From NCBI RefSeq assembly GCF_030272615.1, contig NC_081410.1:224987415-225051414 (forward strand): a stretch of 64,000 nucleotides of DNA, given 5' to 3'. A program made the position numbers and the translations under genes. A model generated the notes under the pieces. That model made no database searches. It saw only the letters and a program-made list of their open reading frames with translations, and was not told the DNA's origin. Shown here in pieces: positions 44,090 through 55,240 of this stretch. How positions within the stretch are numbered: position 1 is the stretch's first letter; every line of letters begins with the position of its first letter. Source of the stretch: Cryptomeria japonica (lineage: Eukaryota; Streptophyta; Pinopsida; Cupressales; Cupressaceae).

Positions 44090-46461
44090 TCTTCAAAAGT
44101 GTCTTTGTCTCCTCCATTGCATCAGATTTTGTTGCTTTTGCTGCTCCTTTCTTCTATTCTGCAAGATCTTCATCAGTTTGGAGGACAACATTTTGTTCAT
44201 TGATAGTCCATTCACCATAAGGATCAATCTCATCCAAGTTGATGGAATCATGTGAAATGCTCTCCACCTTTCTAGTTCCAAGTTGAAGGTTGTACCCAAT
44301 GAAGAGAAGATCATTGGGGCACTCCTGGGTCAACTTGTTTCTCTTCTTCATGTGGATGCTCTCAAACAGGCTTCAATAATATTCACACCCAAAAGCACTA
44401 TAGGATTGGGACGAAATACAAATAGCTAGCATTTGAAGATTTGTTATGCCAACATCATAATTCTCCCACCATAAACCTACAAAAAAACATTTAAAAAAAT
44501 ATAAGAATCATGTTTCTTATTTCTACTTGTAATATTAAGCTAAAAATTAAAAGATTTTTTTACTTTGTTGTTATTTTTCTCTCCTTTGAATTGCTTTAGC
44601 TGAAGAAAAGAGCCTCCCTTCTGCACCCTTGTAGACCTTGGATAGATAGATGAAATATAGTAAGTTAATTATTATGTCCATAAAATGGATGTTTCTAGAG
44701 AGTCAACATTGCCAAATTCATAAATAAGATATAGTGAATCATATTTAGTAAATCTCATCTTCAACTCATTAACCATCTTATCAATACATGAAATAAAACC
44801 TGCCATGACCTCCTCATCAACCTTAAATGTATTAGAGAAATAGAAATTTGGGTTCTGGTAGTAGGCCAAGGCATATACCGGTTGTTGGAATTGGTTTATC
44901 CATTTGTGATCAATGATTGATCAAATGGAATCATTTTTTTTTGGTTTCCACCATAGTAATGCAAAATGGCTTCTTTGGTCTTATCCATGGCCTCATAGAG
45001 GAAACCCATTGCCCCATCCACCATATGAAGAACCTTGACCAAAGTTTCTATCACCTCAAATTTGAAAACAAATTTGAAATTATTACAAAATTAACCCCTC
45101 AAAAAAAATCAACATATATATAATTTTGTATAAAGTTTATGTTTATATTTTCCTTATCTTGATTAACTCCTCTCTATTTTTGATGAATAAGTCATCAAAA
45201 ATTGTTCTTGCAGTTTTCTCCCCTTCAACCTTTTTGGAAAATGGAGATTCCAATTAAGCATCAAACACAAACATTTCTCGAGATGAGGAATTGCAGCAAG
45301 AATGCTTTGCAAAGTGAGGAAGTGGCTAGTAAATCGTGTCACTCCTAGTCACGCAAACTCCTTGCCATTTTTGTGCTTTCTCATCAAAGAAAGGACATTA
45401 TGGTTTATAGATAAATTTGGTAAACTTTTTAGCATCTTCATCCACACTTTTGACCCATCTGATCTCCCCAGTGTCCTCTAACAACAAATTCAAGCAATGT
45501 GCAACACAAGGAGTCCAAGAAATAGTAGGATGTTTCTCCATAATAAGTTTCCCTATGGCTACATATGTTGCTGCATTGGCCATGATAAGTTGCACAATGT
45601 TCTCAACCCCAGCCCCTTGGAGCACCCCGTCCAATAGATTGCACAAACTCTTAGCATTTTTGACTTCATGCAAGGCATCTATAGAGTTCAAGAACACCAA
45701 TGTGCCATTAGAAGCAACTAAAAGCTAAGGAGAGTCCGATTCCGTCTATCTGTCCAACTATCAAATAAGATGTTGCAACCTTTTTTCTGCCATACTTTCT
45801 TTTGATCATCAACCACAAGCTGTGTGTTTATGGCTTTCTCTTGCAATGACCCACTCTATGCTCTACTTGGAGTCTTAAACCCCTTACCGGTGATTGTTAA
45901 TGCATCCATAAAACCTTCACAATACGGGTTGTTTGCCACATTGAAGGGTAAATTATTATAGCTCCAAAAGTTTGTTGCTGCCATCTTAGCCTCATGGTGT
46001 TTTTTGTTATTCCATGCGGTACCTTCATGTGAGGGTTGTGCTCCTGGAACATTGCATGGAATAAAGAAATTTGGTGATGATGAAGGAATATGGCTAGAAG
46101 TAGAAATAGAACCCTCGGGTCTCTTACCAATAGAGGATTGTAGATGATCAATGCTTAGAGTTGGGGTATCAAAGGAATCTGTATATACATTTTGATTCAG
46201 CACTGCTGCTAATGCTTCTTTTGTCTTTTTCTTTTCCACTTTTATCATTTCAAACTCAGCAAGTAGGGCATTCATCTTTCTTGTAACCTATTTAGATGAC
46301 TAAGGGCATCCCTTCACTTTTTGACCAGGTATTTTAGAAAGGTAGTTTTTTAATTTATTAATTTTCTCTATCATAGGCTGCTTGCATTCGTTACAAGTGA
46401 CTTGGCCCTTGATAGCTCCTGGTGCCCCATACTTCCATGCAAGATCATTTTTACCACTCAT
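44090..46461 (-). pseudogene. hAT-family (BED zinc finger + DUF659) transposase, decayed
   Basis: The minus strand starts at ATG 46461 with a BED-type finger (WKYG ... CNECKQPMIEKINKLKNYLS). Then come PFNVANNPYCEGFMDAL and GFKTPS (about 45870-45960), WQKKGCNILFDSWTDRRNRT (about 45760), and the DUF659 core in 45398-45700, with NIVQLIMANAATYVAIGKL and WTPCVAHCLNLLLEDTGEI. Further down are NPNFYFSNTFKVDEEVMAG (about 44815) and the dimerisation block WWENYD, LQMLAICISSQ, S-FGCE, IHMKKRNKLTQE and NDLLFIGYNLQL (44260-44460). Stops and frameshifts separate most blocks. Together they cover a near-complete transposase, now inactive. It is not the same copy as the plus-strand remnant at 41320-42372. 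Confidence 0.85.
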
Positions 46462-47017
46462 TTATGTTGAACTTGACATTGCTGTTTTAACATGTAAAAA
46501 CAAAATTAGTAGGGTTTTGCAAAAAATCACATTTCCATATAGCTGACAAGTTGACAACCCCAGACATCATTGGTGATGTTTAAAATGCAAATAAAATGAA
46601 CATCACCAACCATTGGGGGTGATGTCAGCAAAACAAGGCTCTAAGATCTGTGTAACCCTACACAATGTGTGACTTGCCATGATCAAGCATCATTGAATTT
46701 GTCCTGCTCGAGTCTTAAACAAAATTCACAAACCAATCAGTTCTATTTAGCTTTGATATCAGTTACATTTGCTGTTTTATAGCTTTTAGCCATTTATGGA
46801 CGTTAATTTGATTTGAATTTGAATTTCAGTTTCTATGCTGGCTTTTGAGTGAATGCAAAATGTAAAGCCATTGCAATATTGTAATGATAATTCTATATGA
46901 GTTAAATCGAAACCATAGTAAAATTACTCATATTTTTTGTGTTGTGTTGTTTGCTGTAGAAATTTATGATTTCCATTTATCTTCTACCTTAATTTTTGGA
47001 ATATTCCTGTTGTGTAG
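46462..47017. other. Unassigned stretch upstream of hAT remnant
   Basis: It contains the direct repeat CATCA-TGGTGATGT near 46568 and 46603. No domain is recognised. It may hold the other end of the hAT element and an intron of the gene remnant that follows. Confidence 0.35.
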
Positions 47018-47467
47018 TTTGATGCTTTTGTACGCTTCTTAAAAGTCACTGGATTTGATTGTGTTCAGCACTGGACAATTTTGGAGAGCATTTCAAAAAA
47101 CAAATATTGTTTCCTGTTCAAGAAATTCTTCACTGGTATAAAATGTGTTTATAAAAGCTTCTTATACTATACTATCAATTGATATTTGTCATTTTTTCTT
47201 CTTGTCGTTTCCAATTGCATAGGAAATGCTATTAAGTGTAGTCATTCAGCCTAGTACCCTGATTTTGATTGCAAGATCTCATATGTGGGGAACAAAGTAA
47301 GGGTCAAGAGCATGAGTCGCACAAGTGATCGATCAATCGCAATGTTTGGTGACAAGAGGACAAAAGTCCAAAAGACTATGTGGAGGCCTGTTAATGCCCT
47401 GTCACATTCACCTGAAGGTTTGTTCAATGCTTTGGGCTTTAGTCATTTCCATCAGTTGTACCATTGA
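47018..47467 (+). pseudogene. Two-exon gene remnant, function not recognised
   Basis: Exon 47018-47135 (after TTGTGTAG) reads FDAFVRFLKVTGFDCVQHW and ends FKKFFTG at a GT donor. An 87-base intron ends CATTGCATAG, and exon 47223-47467 continues in phase: NAIKCSHSA, then TAG at 47252, then YPDFDCKISYVGNKVRVKSM to a TGA at 47465. Splice-site quality, phase match and ordinary residue composition suggest a true C-terminal gene fragment rather than chance. The internal TAG argues for a pseudogene, unless an alternative acceptor bypasses it. I do not recognise the family. The ATG-initiated frame alone is 47285-47467. Confidence 0.4.
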
Positions 47468-48107
47468 GGGAATAATGTTGTTAATACAAGTCTATGCTTA
47501 AGGATTTCTTTCATATTCTGATTCGTAATAAGGATGCGTACATTGTTTTACATAATATTTTTTTTTAATGATTAATTATCAGGTATAAGATGTAAAACGT
47601 GTCTTTGATTATTAGGCTTTGTTGTTTACAATCTCCATTTATGTTCTATAGGGTTTCCCCATTCTTAGAGAATTTGATCCAATTTATTTTGTGAAGCTGT
47701 TTGCCTTATAACTAGCAAAGCTCCATGAAACAATTGACAATCTTAATTAAGAAATGAGTGATCTTATATATTGTTCTAATTTAAGCATTCTGCATCTACG
47801 TGTTTTTGACTGTGTAACCCTATCTTAGCCACTCTATTGTGCATACCAATTGATCATGGAATGTGAACACCAGACGAATTGCACTTTTTTTAAGAACAGA
47901 AGAGTGCATTCTAGTATATTACATTGAATACTGATGGCATTCCTGCTACAGTTCATATTCTAATCTTTTGTATTTCTATTATGAATCTGTATTGCAATAA
48001 ATTATGATTCACATTTAGTCTCGCTGCCCTTTTGTGATTTTGTGTACTTTGTTATGCTTGTAAACATGTTTCAAAATTAATTTGATCAAATTTCCACAAT
48101 CCATAAC
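47468..48107. other. Unassigned DNA
   Basis: AT-rich, possibly the 3' flank of the two-exon remnant. Nothing else is supported. Confidence 0.4.
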
Positions 48108-48455
48108 TGAATCAGTAAGCTGTTTCTGGATTTGATTGTGTGTATCTTTTTTGCATCAACCTTTTGGATCACACTGTGTGATCCATCATCAGGATGAAAG
48201 AGAGTATCAAGAGATGTAAAAATAATAAATTGCAGACAAAGGCTTACTTAAGGGGTATTTGAAGGGGGAGGTTTTGGGAGGATGCACAAAGAACAAGGAG
48301 GAAAGGAGGCAAAGAAACACAAGACTAAAGAAAAAAAAAGGTTATTAAACTAAGTTAAAAAATACAAAAACTAATAATGCAAAAGAAAATTAAAAGAGAC
48401 TAAAAACCAAGAAAGACGAAAAGACAAAAGAAAGTTAAATAAAGAAATAAAAAGT
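48108..48455 (-). repeat. Inverted copy of the Penelope terminal repeat
   Basis: The reverse complement of 56094-56445 with few differences, including the hairpin GGATCACACTGTGTGATCC (48166-48184). It ends abruptly where the nuclease fragment starts. Confidence 0.9.
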
Positions 48456-48457
48456 GG

Positions 48458-48799
48458 CCTGATGTCAGCGCTACGCTATTTGATTGTGGTGCTCTCTATA
48501 TAGGCGAAACAAGTTGCTCTTTCAACACCAGAATCAAAGAGCATAGTGCTCACATTAGGCATGTTCGTGTTCACAAGTCATCCTTAGCTGAGCACTCTTT
48601 GTCCACCAAGCATCATATTTGTTTGGAAAACACTCTTATCCTATTTAAGGAAGACAACTATTACAAGAGAAAGTTGAAAGAGGTTATAGAAATCTACAAC
48701 CACCCTTCTAATCTCAACCATGACGAGGGGTGGAACCTTAGCCCTTTTTGGCACCCTCTTCTTTCTTCCTTAAACACCCACCGCCACCCCTCTCCTTGA
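48458..48799 (+). pseudogene. GIY-YIG endonuclease fragment of Penelope-like element
   Basis: An open 113-residue frame to TGA 48797. It shows CGALYIGETSCSFNTRIKEH (the YIG strand and the catalytic arginine region), SSLAEHS, an E in KLKEVIEIYNHPSNLN at the position of the catalytic glutamate, and a closing W-LSPFWHPLLSS. This is the distal part of the nuclease that Penelope-like elements fuse to their RT and use to nick the target. The first half, with the GIY strand and the Cys-rich linker, is lost at the junction with the inverted repeat at 48455, so the fragment cannot work alone. Confidence 0.82.
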
Positions 48800-48820
48800 C
48801 CATTTGTTTGCCCTCTCTTG

Positions 48821-48825
48821 CTCCG
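48821..48825. repeat. Target-site duplication of the 6.9-kb insertion (left)
   Basis: CTCCG, repeated exactly at 55735-55739. Joining across it gives a continuous pyrimidine-rich Penelope 3' region. Confidence 0.85.
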
Positions 48826-49643
48826 TGTTGATGTGTTTTTTATGCACATAACAATACAGAATAAATTACCAAAGTAATTTACCCTCTCTTGAACAAAATC
48901 ACCTCAGATGCTAAGAATGAGATCAACTAAAATGATTCCAAGGTTTCTACATGTCAGGTCTTGACGAGTGGATAAGTTCAGTGGTTGATGTGAATTGCTG
49001 TGTTTCACTTTGGGGACTTACGCAAATGTTTGGATTATCATGAATGATGCGGAATAGGTGTGCTGACAACTTAAGATTTATCAATAGGGCTTTGGATTTA
49101 CTTCTTATTAAAAAAAGGGGGAAAAAAGAATAGGGTTTAGGAAATCTATTCTAATCCTAAGAATGTAGGGAATGATGAATGGATTTAGTGGAATCAAACC
49201 AGGCGAGGTCTCACAATCAGGTATTGACACAAGCTTAGTGCAATCATCTAAGGTATACTTAATGATTTTCAGACTATTACCATCAAACGAAGACACCATC
49301 CAAGTTGATGCTTGTCAACAGATGCATAATAGTTGAAGTTATGCTTACTCAAACTCCAGTTGACCACACAAGGCGCACTTACCAGCGGAAAGAGGCTAGT
49401 GGTATGGATTAAGGATTCCACACAAATATAGTCAACAAATCTTCCATTCGATCTAACATACATGAAAATAAATTCTAATCTAAATTCTAATCTAACTTGG
49501 AGGAATTGAGAACCATGAATGCAAATACAACACTTGAAGAGCAAAATCACCAACAATTGAACAATGATTAGGATTCAAATAGCTGTAGCATATACCAACA
49601 ATTCTACAAAAGCTCTCTCTTACAAATGAGAGACAGAGGGGCA

Positions 49644-49651
49644 TATATAGA
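49644..49651 (-). promoter_or_regulatory. TATA box near the 3' end of the 6.9-kb element
   Basis: On the minus strand CTCTATATATGCCCC is followed by a TCTCTCATTTGTAAGAGAG start-like region. If it is an LTR promoter, everything upstream on the minus strand, including the ORF, is U3. Confidence 0.45.
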
Positions 49652-49808
49652 GTCTCTTACAAAATGGATGGCCCAGATTGATCTAAGATCAACGGCTGAG
49701 ATCATGCCAATAAAACCCTAGAATTGCCCTAATTAGGGTTACATAAAAAATGGTGCCACCAACATATGGCCCAATAGAAAGATACCTAGTCATCATATAG
49801 GGAATCTT

Positions 49809-52800
49809 CTAGAAGATTCCTCCCTGCATCTCTCTCTCTCTCTTAGCATACTCCAAGAATCTAGCCAAAACTGAATCTAACTCCTCCATGGAAATGCTAG
49901 GCAAGGTATCCTGCTGTAAATCAATCACATCCAATGAATCCGAGCAAGCATTCAAAGTGTTCTCCCATTTAGGCATGAGCTTCTGCGAATTATGAACATG
50001 AATCAACAAAGAGACCAAGTCATCTATCTGACTCTTCTGCAAAGAGTCCAACTGGCAAAAATACATAAATTTTATCTTGTCTCTTAATTCGGCTAAGTGT
50101 AAACCACTAGCATCACTAACATCAACACCCAATAATTCCTCAATCGAGGCAAGGATCTTCATCTGAATGTCCTGAATTAATCCTTCCATCTCCATACAAC
50201 TTGATTGGGCGTTCTCATAAGCTGATTTCTTCAAAGCTAGTGCACAATACCAGCCATGGAAATTATATATGTCTCCACTGTGCACAATGTTCTCGCTGAC
50301 CAAAATGGAATTATGAACCTTCTTCAATGCCAGGAGGCGTGGAATAGTCTTCTCTTGGATAGGCCGGAATTCTTCCCAAACTTCCTCCAAATACTGGATC
50401 CTGAATACAAGCGTTGCTGTCTTATCATATGCTTGGACAAACTGAGTAAGGAAATCATCTGCCTGCTTTCTTGTGCTTTCAATCCACTTTTCCACCTCTG
50501 AGTGTGTACCTCTCGCTACCTCGCAGTGTGAATGTATTCCATGGTCAACTGCAATAGGGGAAATAAGGGTGGGATCTCCACGCCTTGTCCCTGCAATATA
50601 CTCTCTGAGTCTAATATTTTCTTCTTTGTACCTTTCATTCTTCGCAATCGCTGTGTCTAACTTTGCATTGATTGCTTGGAGGTTGTCACCAATCTCCTGA
50701 AATTCCTGCCCTGCGGATGGACGACCAAGGGCAACTGAAGTGATCTGGAAATCCATGGGAGTAGCAGTGTCCACTGTCACGCCGGCTCTAGGAACAACAA
50801 TCTGCGCAATCCGCATTCCCGTCTCATCTCTAGCTATGTGCGACAAAATCTCCGCTCTCTTGGGCTCCTTCTTCTTAGCACTCCTAGCTAGGTAGTCATC
50901 AATATCCTCAATAGGCTGTACTTCTATCATTTGTTTACTTTTTTCCATACTCTTCCTCAACCATTCAGGAATAGCGGTCATCTCTATACCATCATCAAGA
51001 CATATTTCTCGATCAAGGTCCTTCAGTGCTGAGATAACTTCATCATTATCATCAGGATTATTCTTGGTCCAATCATATACATCATTTCCCAAACTAACTT
51101 CCAAAAGGACAGTAGGGGATCCCGGCTGGTCATCATTCTCATCAGGAGGTGCAGATGTTGCTATGGCATGAAATTCCTGAGTATTCTTAGGTAGTATCAC
51201 TGTGTTGGAACACTGCTGAGTCTCCTTATTCTGTTCTGTTACTTCAATCACTTCGATTGATGAGACACTGGGAGGGGGTGAAGGAATTATAGTCTTCTGT
51301 TTCTTCTTCACATCCTCAATCTTCTTCCCTCTAGCATTGACTTCTCCAGGCATGTTCTTCCTTCTCTTGGGAGCTTGACTTTCTTCGTCTGCATGAATCC
51401 TGACATCATTGACAGTCCTCTGATCATCCTCGGAAGTAGACTCTTCCGTCTTCATCCTCTCATAAGTGAAGGGAACACCCATGTCAACTAATCTGTTCAT
51501 CTGCATATCTACCCATGTGCGGGAGAAATTCAAGACTTCTCTCATCAATATATTCAGATCAGTCTCCTCTGACTCTGACCAATTTGGCAATAGGATTGCC
51601 TTCTTCATTTCATTCTCATAATGTGGGTGTGTATGATCTCTATCATCTAATACCTGATCAGGGATGAGGAAAAGTCCACACTTCCTCATGAAATCCACTG
51701 ACATTCTGGACCACATTCTTCTCTTTACTACTTGTTCGTCCATTAAGTTAGCCCAATAATCCTCTATGTCAACCTTGTGAGTGAACTTCTCTCCTCTGAT
51801 CCTTCTGACCTTCTTGTCTGGATCGAATCTCTCTCTTTTCTTGTAGGTAGCAAATCTGTAGAATGCAATCTCCTCACCTGCAGTGCTAGTAGCTATGGCG
51901 GATTGGCAGACCTCTGACGTCTTCCCAACTGAAATAGGGAATGTCATTCCTGTCCTGTGCTTCTCTCTCTGGATAACATCGAACTCTAGAAGCTGTCTTA
52001 CCACTTCCAACAATATCATTTTGTCAGTAGGATACCTAGGAAGTCTGTGAGGTTCAGATTGAAACCCATGAATCCTGAGGTATGTGAAAGTAGGAAACTG
52101 TATATACCACGATCCATATTTCTCTATTAACTCTGTTGCCTCCTTGGACAATCTTCTGTGGATTCCGCCCTGCAGCATCCGTGTGATGTACATAGTGAAT
52201 GCATCATTCACTTTCTTATAGTCTTCAATTCTGTGCATACTCAATTGGGGGTAGCATTCATAACTCTTAAACTGTCCTTGCCCATTCCCGACTTCACCTT
52301 TGCATATTAATCCTCTGTATGAAACAAATCGTGCAAGCAGGTACACTAGGTAAGAAGTCATGGCGAATGACTTGGACCGCTTTAAATTCCTCAACTGAAA
52401 ATCGAGATTGTCGCTTATGATCTTAGACCAATTCACTAGTGTTCCTTTAAGACAATTCTGGATCAAGTAGAACATCCATCCTTGAAATATTGCTCCCTGC
52501 GGCATTCCCATCACTCTGTTGAGTAGGAATATCAAATCACTATATTCCTCCTTAAAATCTACACACATAAGTGTCTTGGGAGCCTTGGAATGATGATTCC
52601 TAGGTTCAATCATCCATTCTTTATTAATTAAACTCTTGCATACACCCATCTTCTTCGTGTATCTGTCTGCATAATCTTCCTTGGTCACATCCTTCATGTC
52701 TGTACTGCGTGGAATTCCGAATACCTCAGCAATGGCATCCTCAGCAAGGTAGGCGATGACAACACCCTTCGGACTCTTGATCATTCTTGTGAGCGGATCA

Positions 52801-53033
52801 TAACATCGTGCACACTCTAGGATAAACTCACTGCACTGTATGGATTGTGGAAACCCAGCGGCATGGAAAATGCCACTCTTCATAATATTCGCATATGCTG
52901 GAGAAGGAACCTGATCTCTGGATCCGAACATTCGACGCTGCATCTGGTCGAAGTCCAGGAAATGCATGTTGGTATCAGTGATCTCCCTCCATCTGGATGA
53001 AATCTTGAACTCTGGATAAAATCCAGTCTCCAA
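49809..53033 (-). CDS. Intact 1074-codon ORF of unknown function
   Basis: No family is recognised with confidence. The frame is open from a stop at about 53150 down to 49809. The first codon listed is TTG; the first ATG lies about 22 residues in, and TTTTTATCCTAG and AACTTCCAG near 53098-53110 look like splice acceptors, so a 5' exon may lie in the leader. Residues 1-545 look globular, with an N-terminal GVVIAYL-ED-IAEVFGIP stretch (about 90-110) reminiscent of plant transposon-associated helical domains such as Transposase_32 (inference only). Residues 555-580 are a lysine/arginine-rich likely nuclear signal (KRRK, KKKQK). Residues 600-700 are acidic and 840-1070 helical; 780-815 (INAKLDTAIAKNERYKEEN) may be coiled coil. 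It is the only long undamaged frame here, so it is either young or under selection. Confidence 0.6.
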   Translation of the reverse strand: METGFYPEFKISSRWREITDTNMHFLDFDQMQRRMFGSRDQVPSPAYANIMKSGIFHAAGFPQSIQCSEFILECARCYDPLTRMIKSPKGVVIAYLAEDAIAEVFGIPRSTDMKDVTKEDYADRYTKKMGVCKSLINKEWMIEPRNHHSKAPKTLMCVDFKEEYSDLIFLLNRVMGMPQGAIFQGWMFYLIQNCLKGTLVNWSKIISDNLDFQLRNLKRSKSFAMTSYLVYLLARFVSYRGLICKGEVGNGQGQFKSYECYPQLSMHRIEDYKKVNDAFTMYITRMLQGGIHRRLSKEATELIEKYGSWYIQFPTFTYLRIHGFQSEPHRLPRYPTDKMILLEVVRQLLEFDVIQREKHRTGMTFPISVGKTSEVCQSAIATSTAGEEIAFYRFATYKKRERFDPDKKVRRIRGEKFTHKVDIEDYWANLMDEQVVKRRMWSRMSVDFMRKCGLFLIPDQVLDDRDHTHPHYENEMKKAILLPNWSESEETDLNILMREVLNFSRTWVDMQMNRLVDMGVPFTYERMKTEESTSEDDQRTVNDVRIHADEESQAPKRRKNMPGEVNARGKKIEDVKKKQKTIIPSPPPSVSSIEVIEVTEQNKETQQCSNTVILPKNTQEFHAIATSAPPDENDDQPGSPTVLLEVSLGNDVYDWTKNNPDDNDEVISALKDLDREICLDDGIEMTAIPEWLRKSMEKSKQMIEVQPIEDIDDYLARSAKKKEPKRAEILSHIARDETGMRIAQIVVPRAGVTVDTATPMDFQITSVALGRPSAGQEFQEIGDNLQAINAKLDTAIAKNERYKEENIRLREYIAGTRRGDPTLISPIAVDHGIHSHCEVARGTHSEVEKWIESTRKQADDFLTQFVQAYDKTATLVFRIQYLEEVWEEFRPIQEKTIPRLLALKKVHNSILVSENIVHSGDIYNFHGWYCALALKKSAYENAQSSCMEMEGLIQDIQMKILASIEELLGVDVSDASGLHLAELRDKIKFMYFCQLDSLQKSQIDDLVSLLIHVHNSQKLMPKWENTLNACSDSLDVIDLQQDTLPSISMEELDSVLARFLEYAKREREMQGGIF

Positions 53034-53149
53034 CGTCTTCAGCAGCTCTTTCCTTTCCTTGTATCCTGACTTCGACCTCGCACCTGTACGAAACTGGAAG
53101 TTAGTCCTAGGATAAAAATAAATACTTGTAATAAAATTCCTGACTTTCT

Positions 53150-54560
53150 AGAGATTTAGCTAGTTTAGAGCATGGAGTCAGGAAAATAATCCATACACTT
53201 GGTAAATTTTAGCAATTACGTTCAATGTGTGACAACACTAAGGCATGGAAGCCTTCCATAAAATTCATTTATACCTCCTTACGCTTAGAAAATATGCAAG
53301 CAAAGAATGCAAAGGAGTATACCGGATTGATGATGACTTAGGAAAGGTGTGAAAGGTTGTGTTTTCACACAACGAATGTCTGAAGACACCTTCCGCAGTC
53401 AACAATGGAGGTCAAAATTTTGAAGACAACCTGAAAATTCAGACTTTCAAAATATGTTGTAATCTTCAAAATGTGCATAAAATCAATAAAAATCAGTTTT
53501 ATTGATGAAAACAATCATTTTCTGGAATGTAAGTATGGCTGGTAAAAATTAGTTTTTTGAGGACAAGTCTGAAAATCGAACACTTCAGACTTACCAGCAC
53601 CTTGCAAAGTGGTTTAAATCCCTAAAAATGATGAAAAATGGCTTAGGAAACAGCCCCAAGCAAATTCGCCAAAATTGGTTAGGTGGCTGGAAATGAAAAT
53701 TTCTGAGGACAACCGCCTAACAATGGAGTTTCAGACCTGCAACAGCGATAAAATGGTCTAAAAAGTGCACAGAAAACTCCACAAAATGTCTCCAAATGCT
53801 AAATATTTAAGTTAGAATTGGCTGGGCAATAAAAACTTAAGTCTGAAAATTAATGGCAGCCATTAATGGAGGTCAAAATCTGAAACAAACCTCAGATCTG
53901 AAGCGAATCAGCAGGCTGGAAATGATGACAGCCAACAAACATGTATGAAAAAAATCCACCAAAATGTGGCCTCCAAGCAAAATCGAAATTTTCCCAAGTC
54001 TAGTGCTAAAATGGAAATCTGAAAATTGATACCAATGGATAGCTCGGATCTGCAATAATGGAGGATGGCAATAATCTGGAAAAAATCGCCCAAGTTGGGA
54101 TTGAAAACCCCAAACACAAAAATTTGCCTGCCTTAGCAAAAAATCGAAATTTTCAAAATTCTGAAAATCGTTGTCAATGGCAGCAATCTGCAGAAATGAA
54201 GGTCTGAACAACAAGCAACAATGGTGGAGGAAAAATCGCCCAAGGTCTCCAAACACAAATTCGCCCACTTGAAAAAAAATCGCTCTCATGGAGACACCTG
54301 GCAGAAATAATAATAAAATAATGCTGAAGTTCCTCTCATATACTTGCTTTCAGCTCCAACTTTCACCACACAAGCAATGTGGGATAAAAAACACTTGTAT
54401 AAATACTTGCTTGGTGAAACCCTAACTTGCTTCTAGAAGATTCAAACATTTAATAATTATTGCAAGTTATTAAATTTTATTTTAAATTTTAAATAATCAT
54501 TTAATAATTATTTAAAAGCAATCAAAATGGGGCTTTTATTTAAAATTTTCCAATTTAAAT
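53150..54560 (-). other. Upstream leader of the 1074-codon ORF
   Basis: Non-coding DNA with dispersed GAAATTTTC, AAAATCGCC and TGGCAGCAAT-type phrases repeated loosely. It is a candidate place for a 5' exon and promoter of the ORF, neither of which I can fix. Confidence 0.45.
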
Positions 54561-54569
54561 CCAAAATAA

Positions 54570-55240
54570 AGCCTCTAGGGGAAAATCGCTATAGGTTGGG
54601 ATTAAAAAATCCCTTCAAAAATCGCTTAAGTGTCAAAATTTGCCCCATAGGGGAAATTCGACCCATGCTTGGATAAAAATCCATGCTCAAAATCATCAAA
54701 ATGCACATAAATCACCCTCTAGGGGAAAATCGATATGAGTTTGGACAAAAATCCACACTCAAAAATCACTTAACTTGAAAAAATACCTCCCTGGTGGAAA
54801 TTCGACCTCAGTCTGGACAAAAATCCGGACTTAAAAAACTCTTCATAATGTTCCCAGTGGAAAATCGATCCCTGTCTGGACAAAAATCCTTAAAAAAATG
54901 CTCAGGGGAAAATCGATCCCTGTCTGGATAAAAATCCGGACAAAAATCCTAACTTAGTTGTCACAAAAATCCTGGTGGAAAAACGACCCAGGCGTGGAAT
55001 TATCCTTGCACTCCAATCCGCACTCCTAGGGGAAATTCGAGGGGTGTCTGGATGAATCCTGACACTTAGCCAAATTTTAGCATCTCCAGGGGAAAATCGC
55101 TCCAGGTGTGGATAAACAGTGGGGGAAATTAGTGGCCAGTATGGATTCCAGGGGAAACCCATGTGTAGTATGGATTTTGAGTGGGGGAATGGGTTGGGTA
55201 GTCTGGAATGTGAGGGGAAAATCACCTCTAGCATGGATTT
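54570..55240 (-). repeat. Degenerate tandem array with GGGGAAAATCGATCC core
   Basis: About thirteen units. On the plus strand GGGGAAAATCG or a variant occurs near 54579, 54651, 54723, 54795, 54858, 54904, 54973, 55031, 55089, 55126, 55151, 55185 and 55214. Most are followed by a TCTGGACAAAAATCC-type phrase. Spacing shrinks from about 72 bases on the left to about 30 on the right. Confidence 0.8.

Noticed and set aside
53873-54289. 138-codon minus-strand frame upstream of the long ORF
   Set aside because: Phenylalanine-rich reading of a repeat-rich leader. It could overlap a 5' exon, but nothing supports it as a protein.
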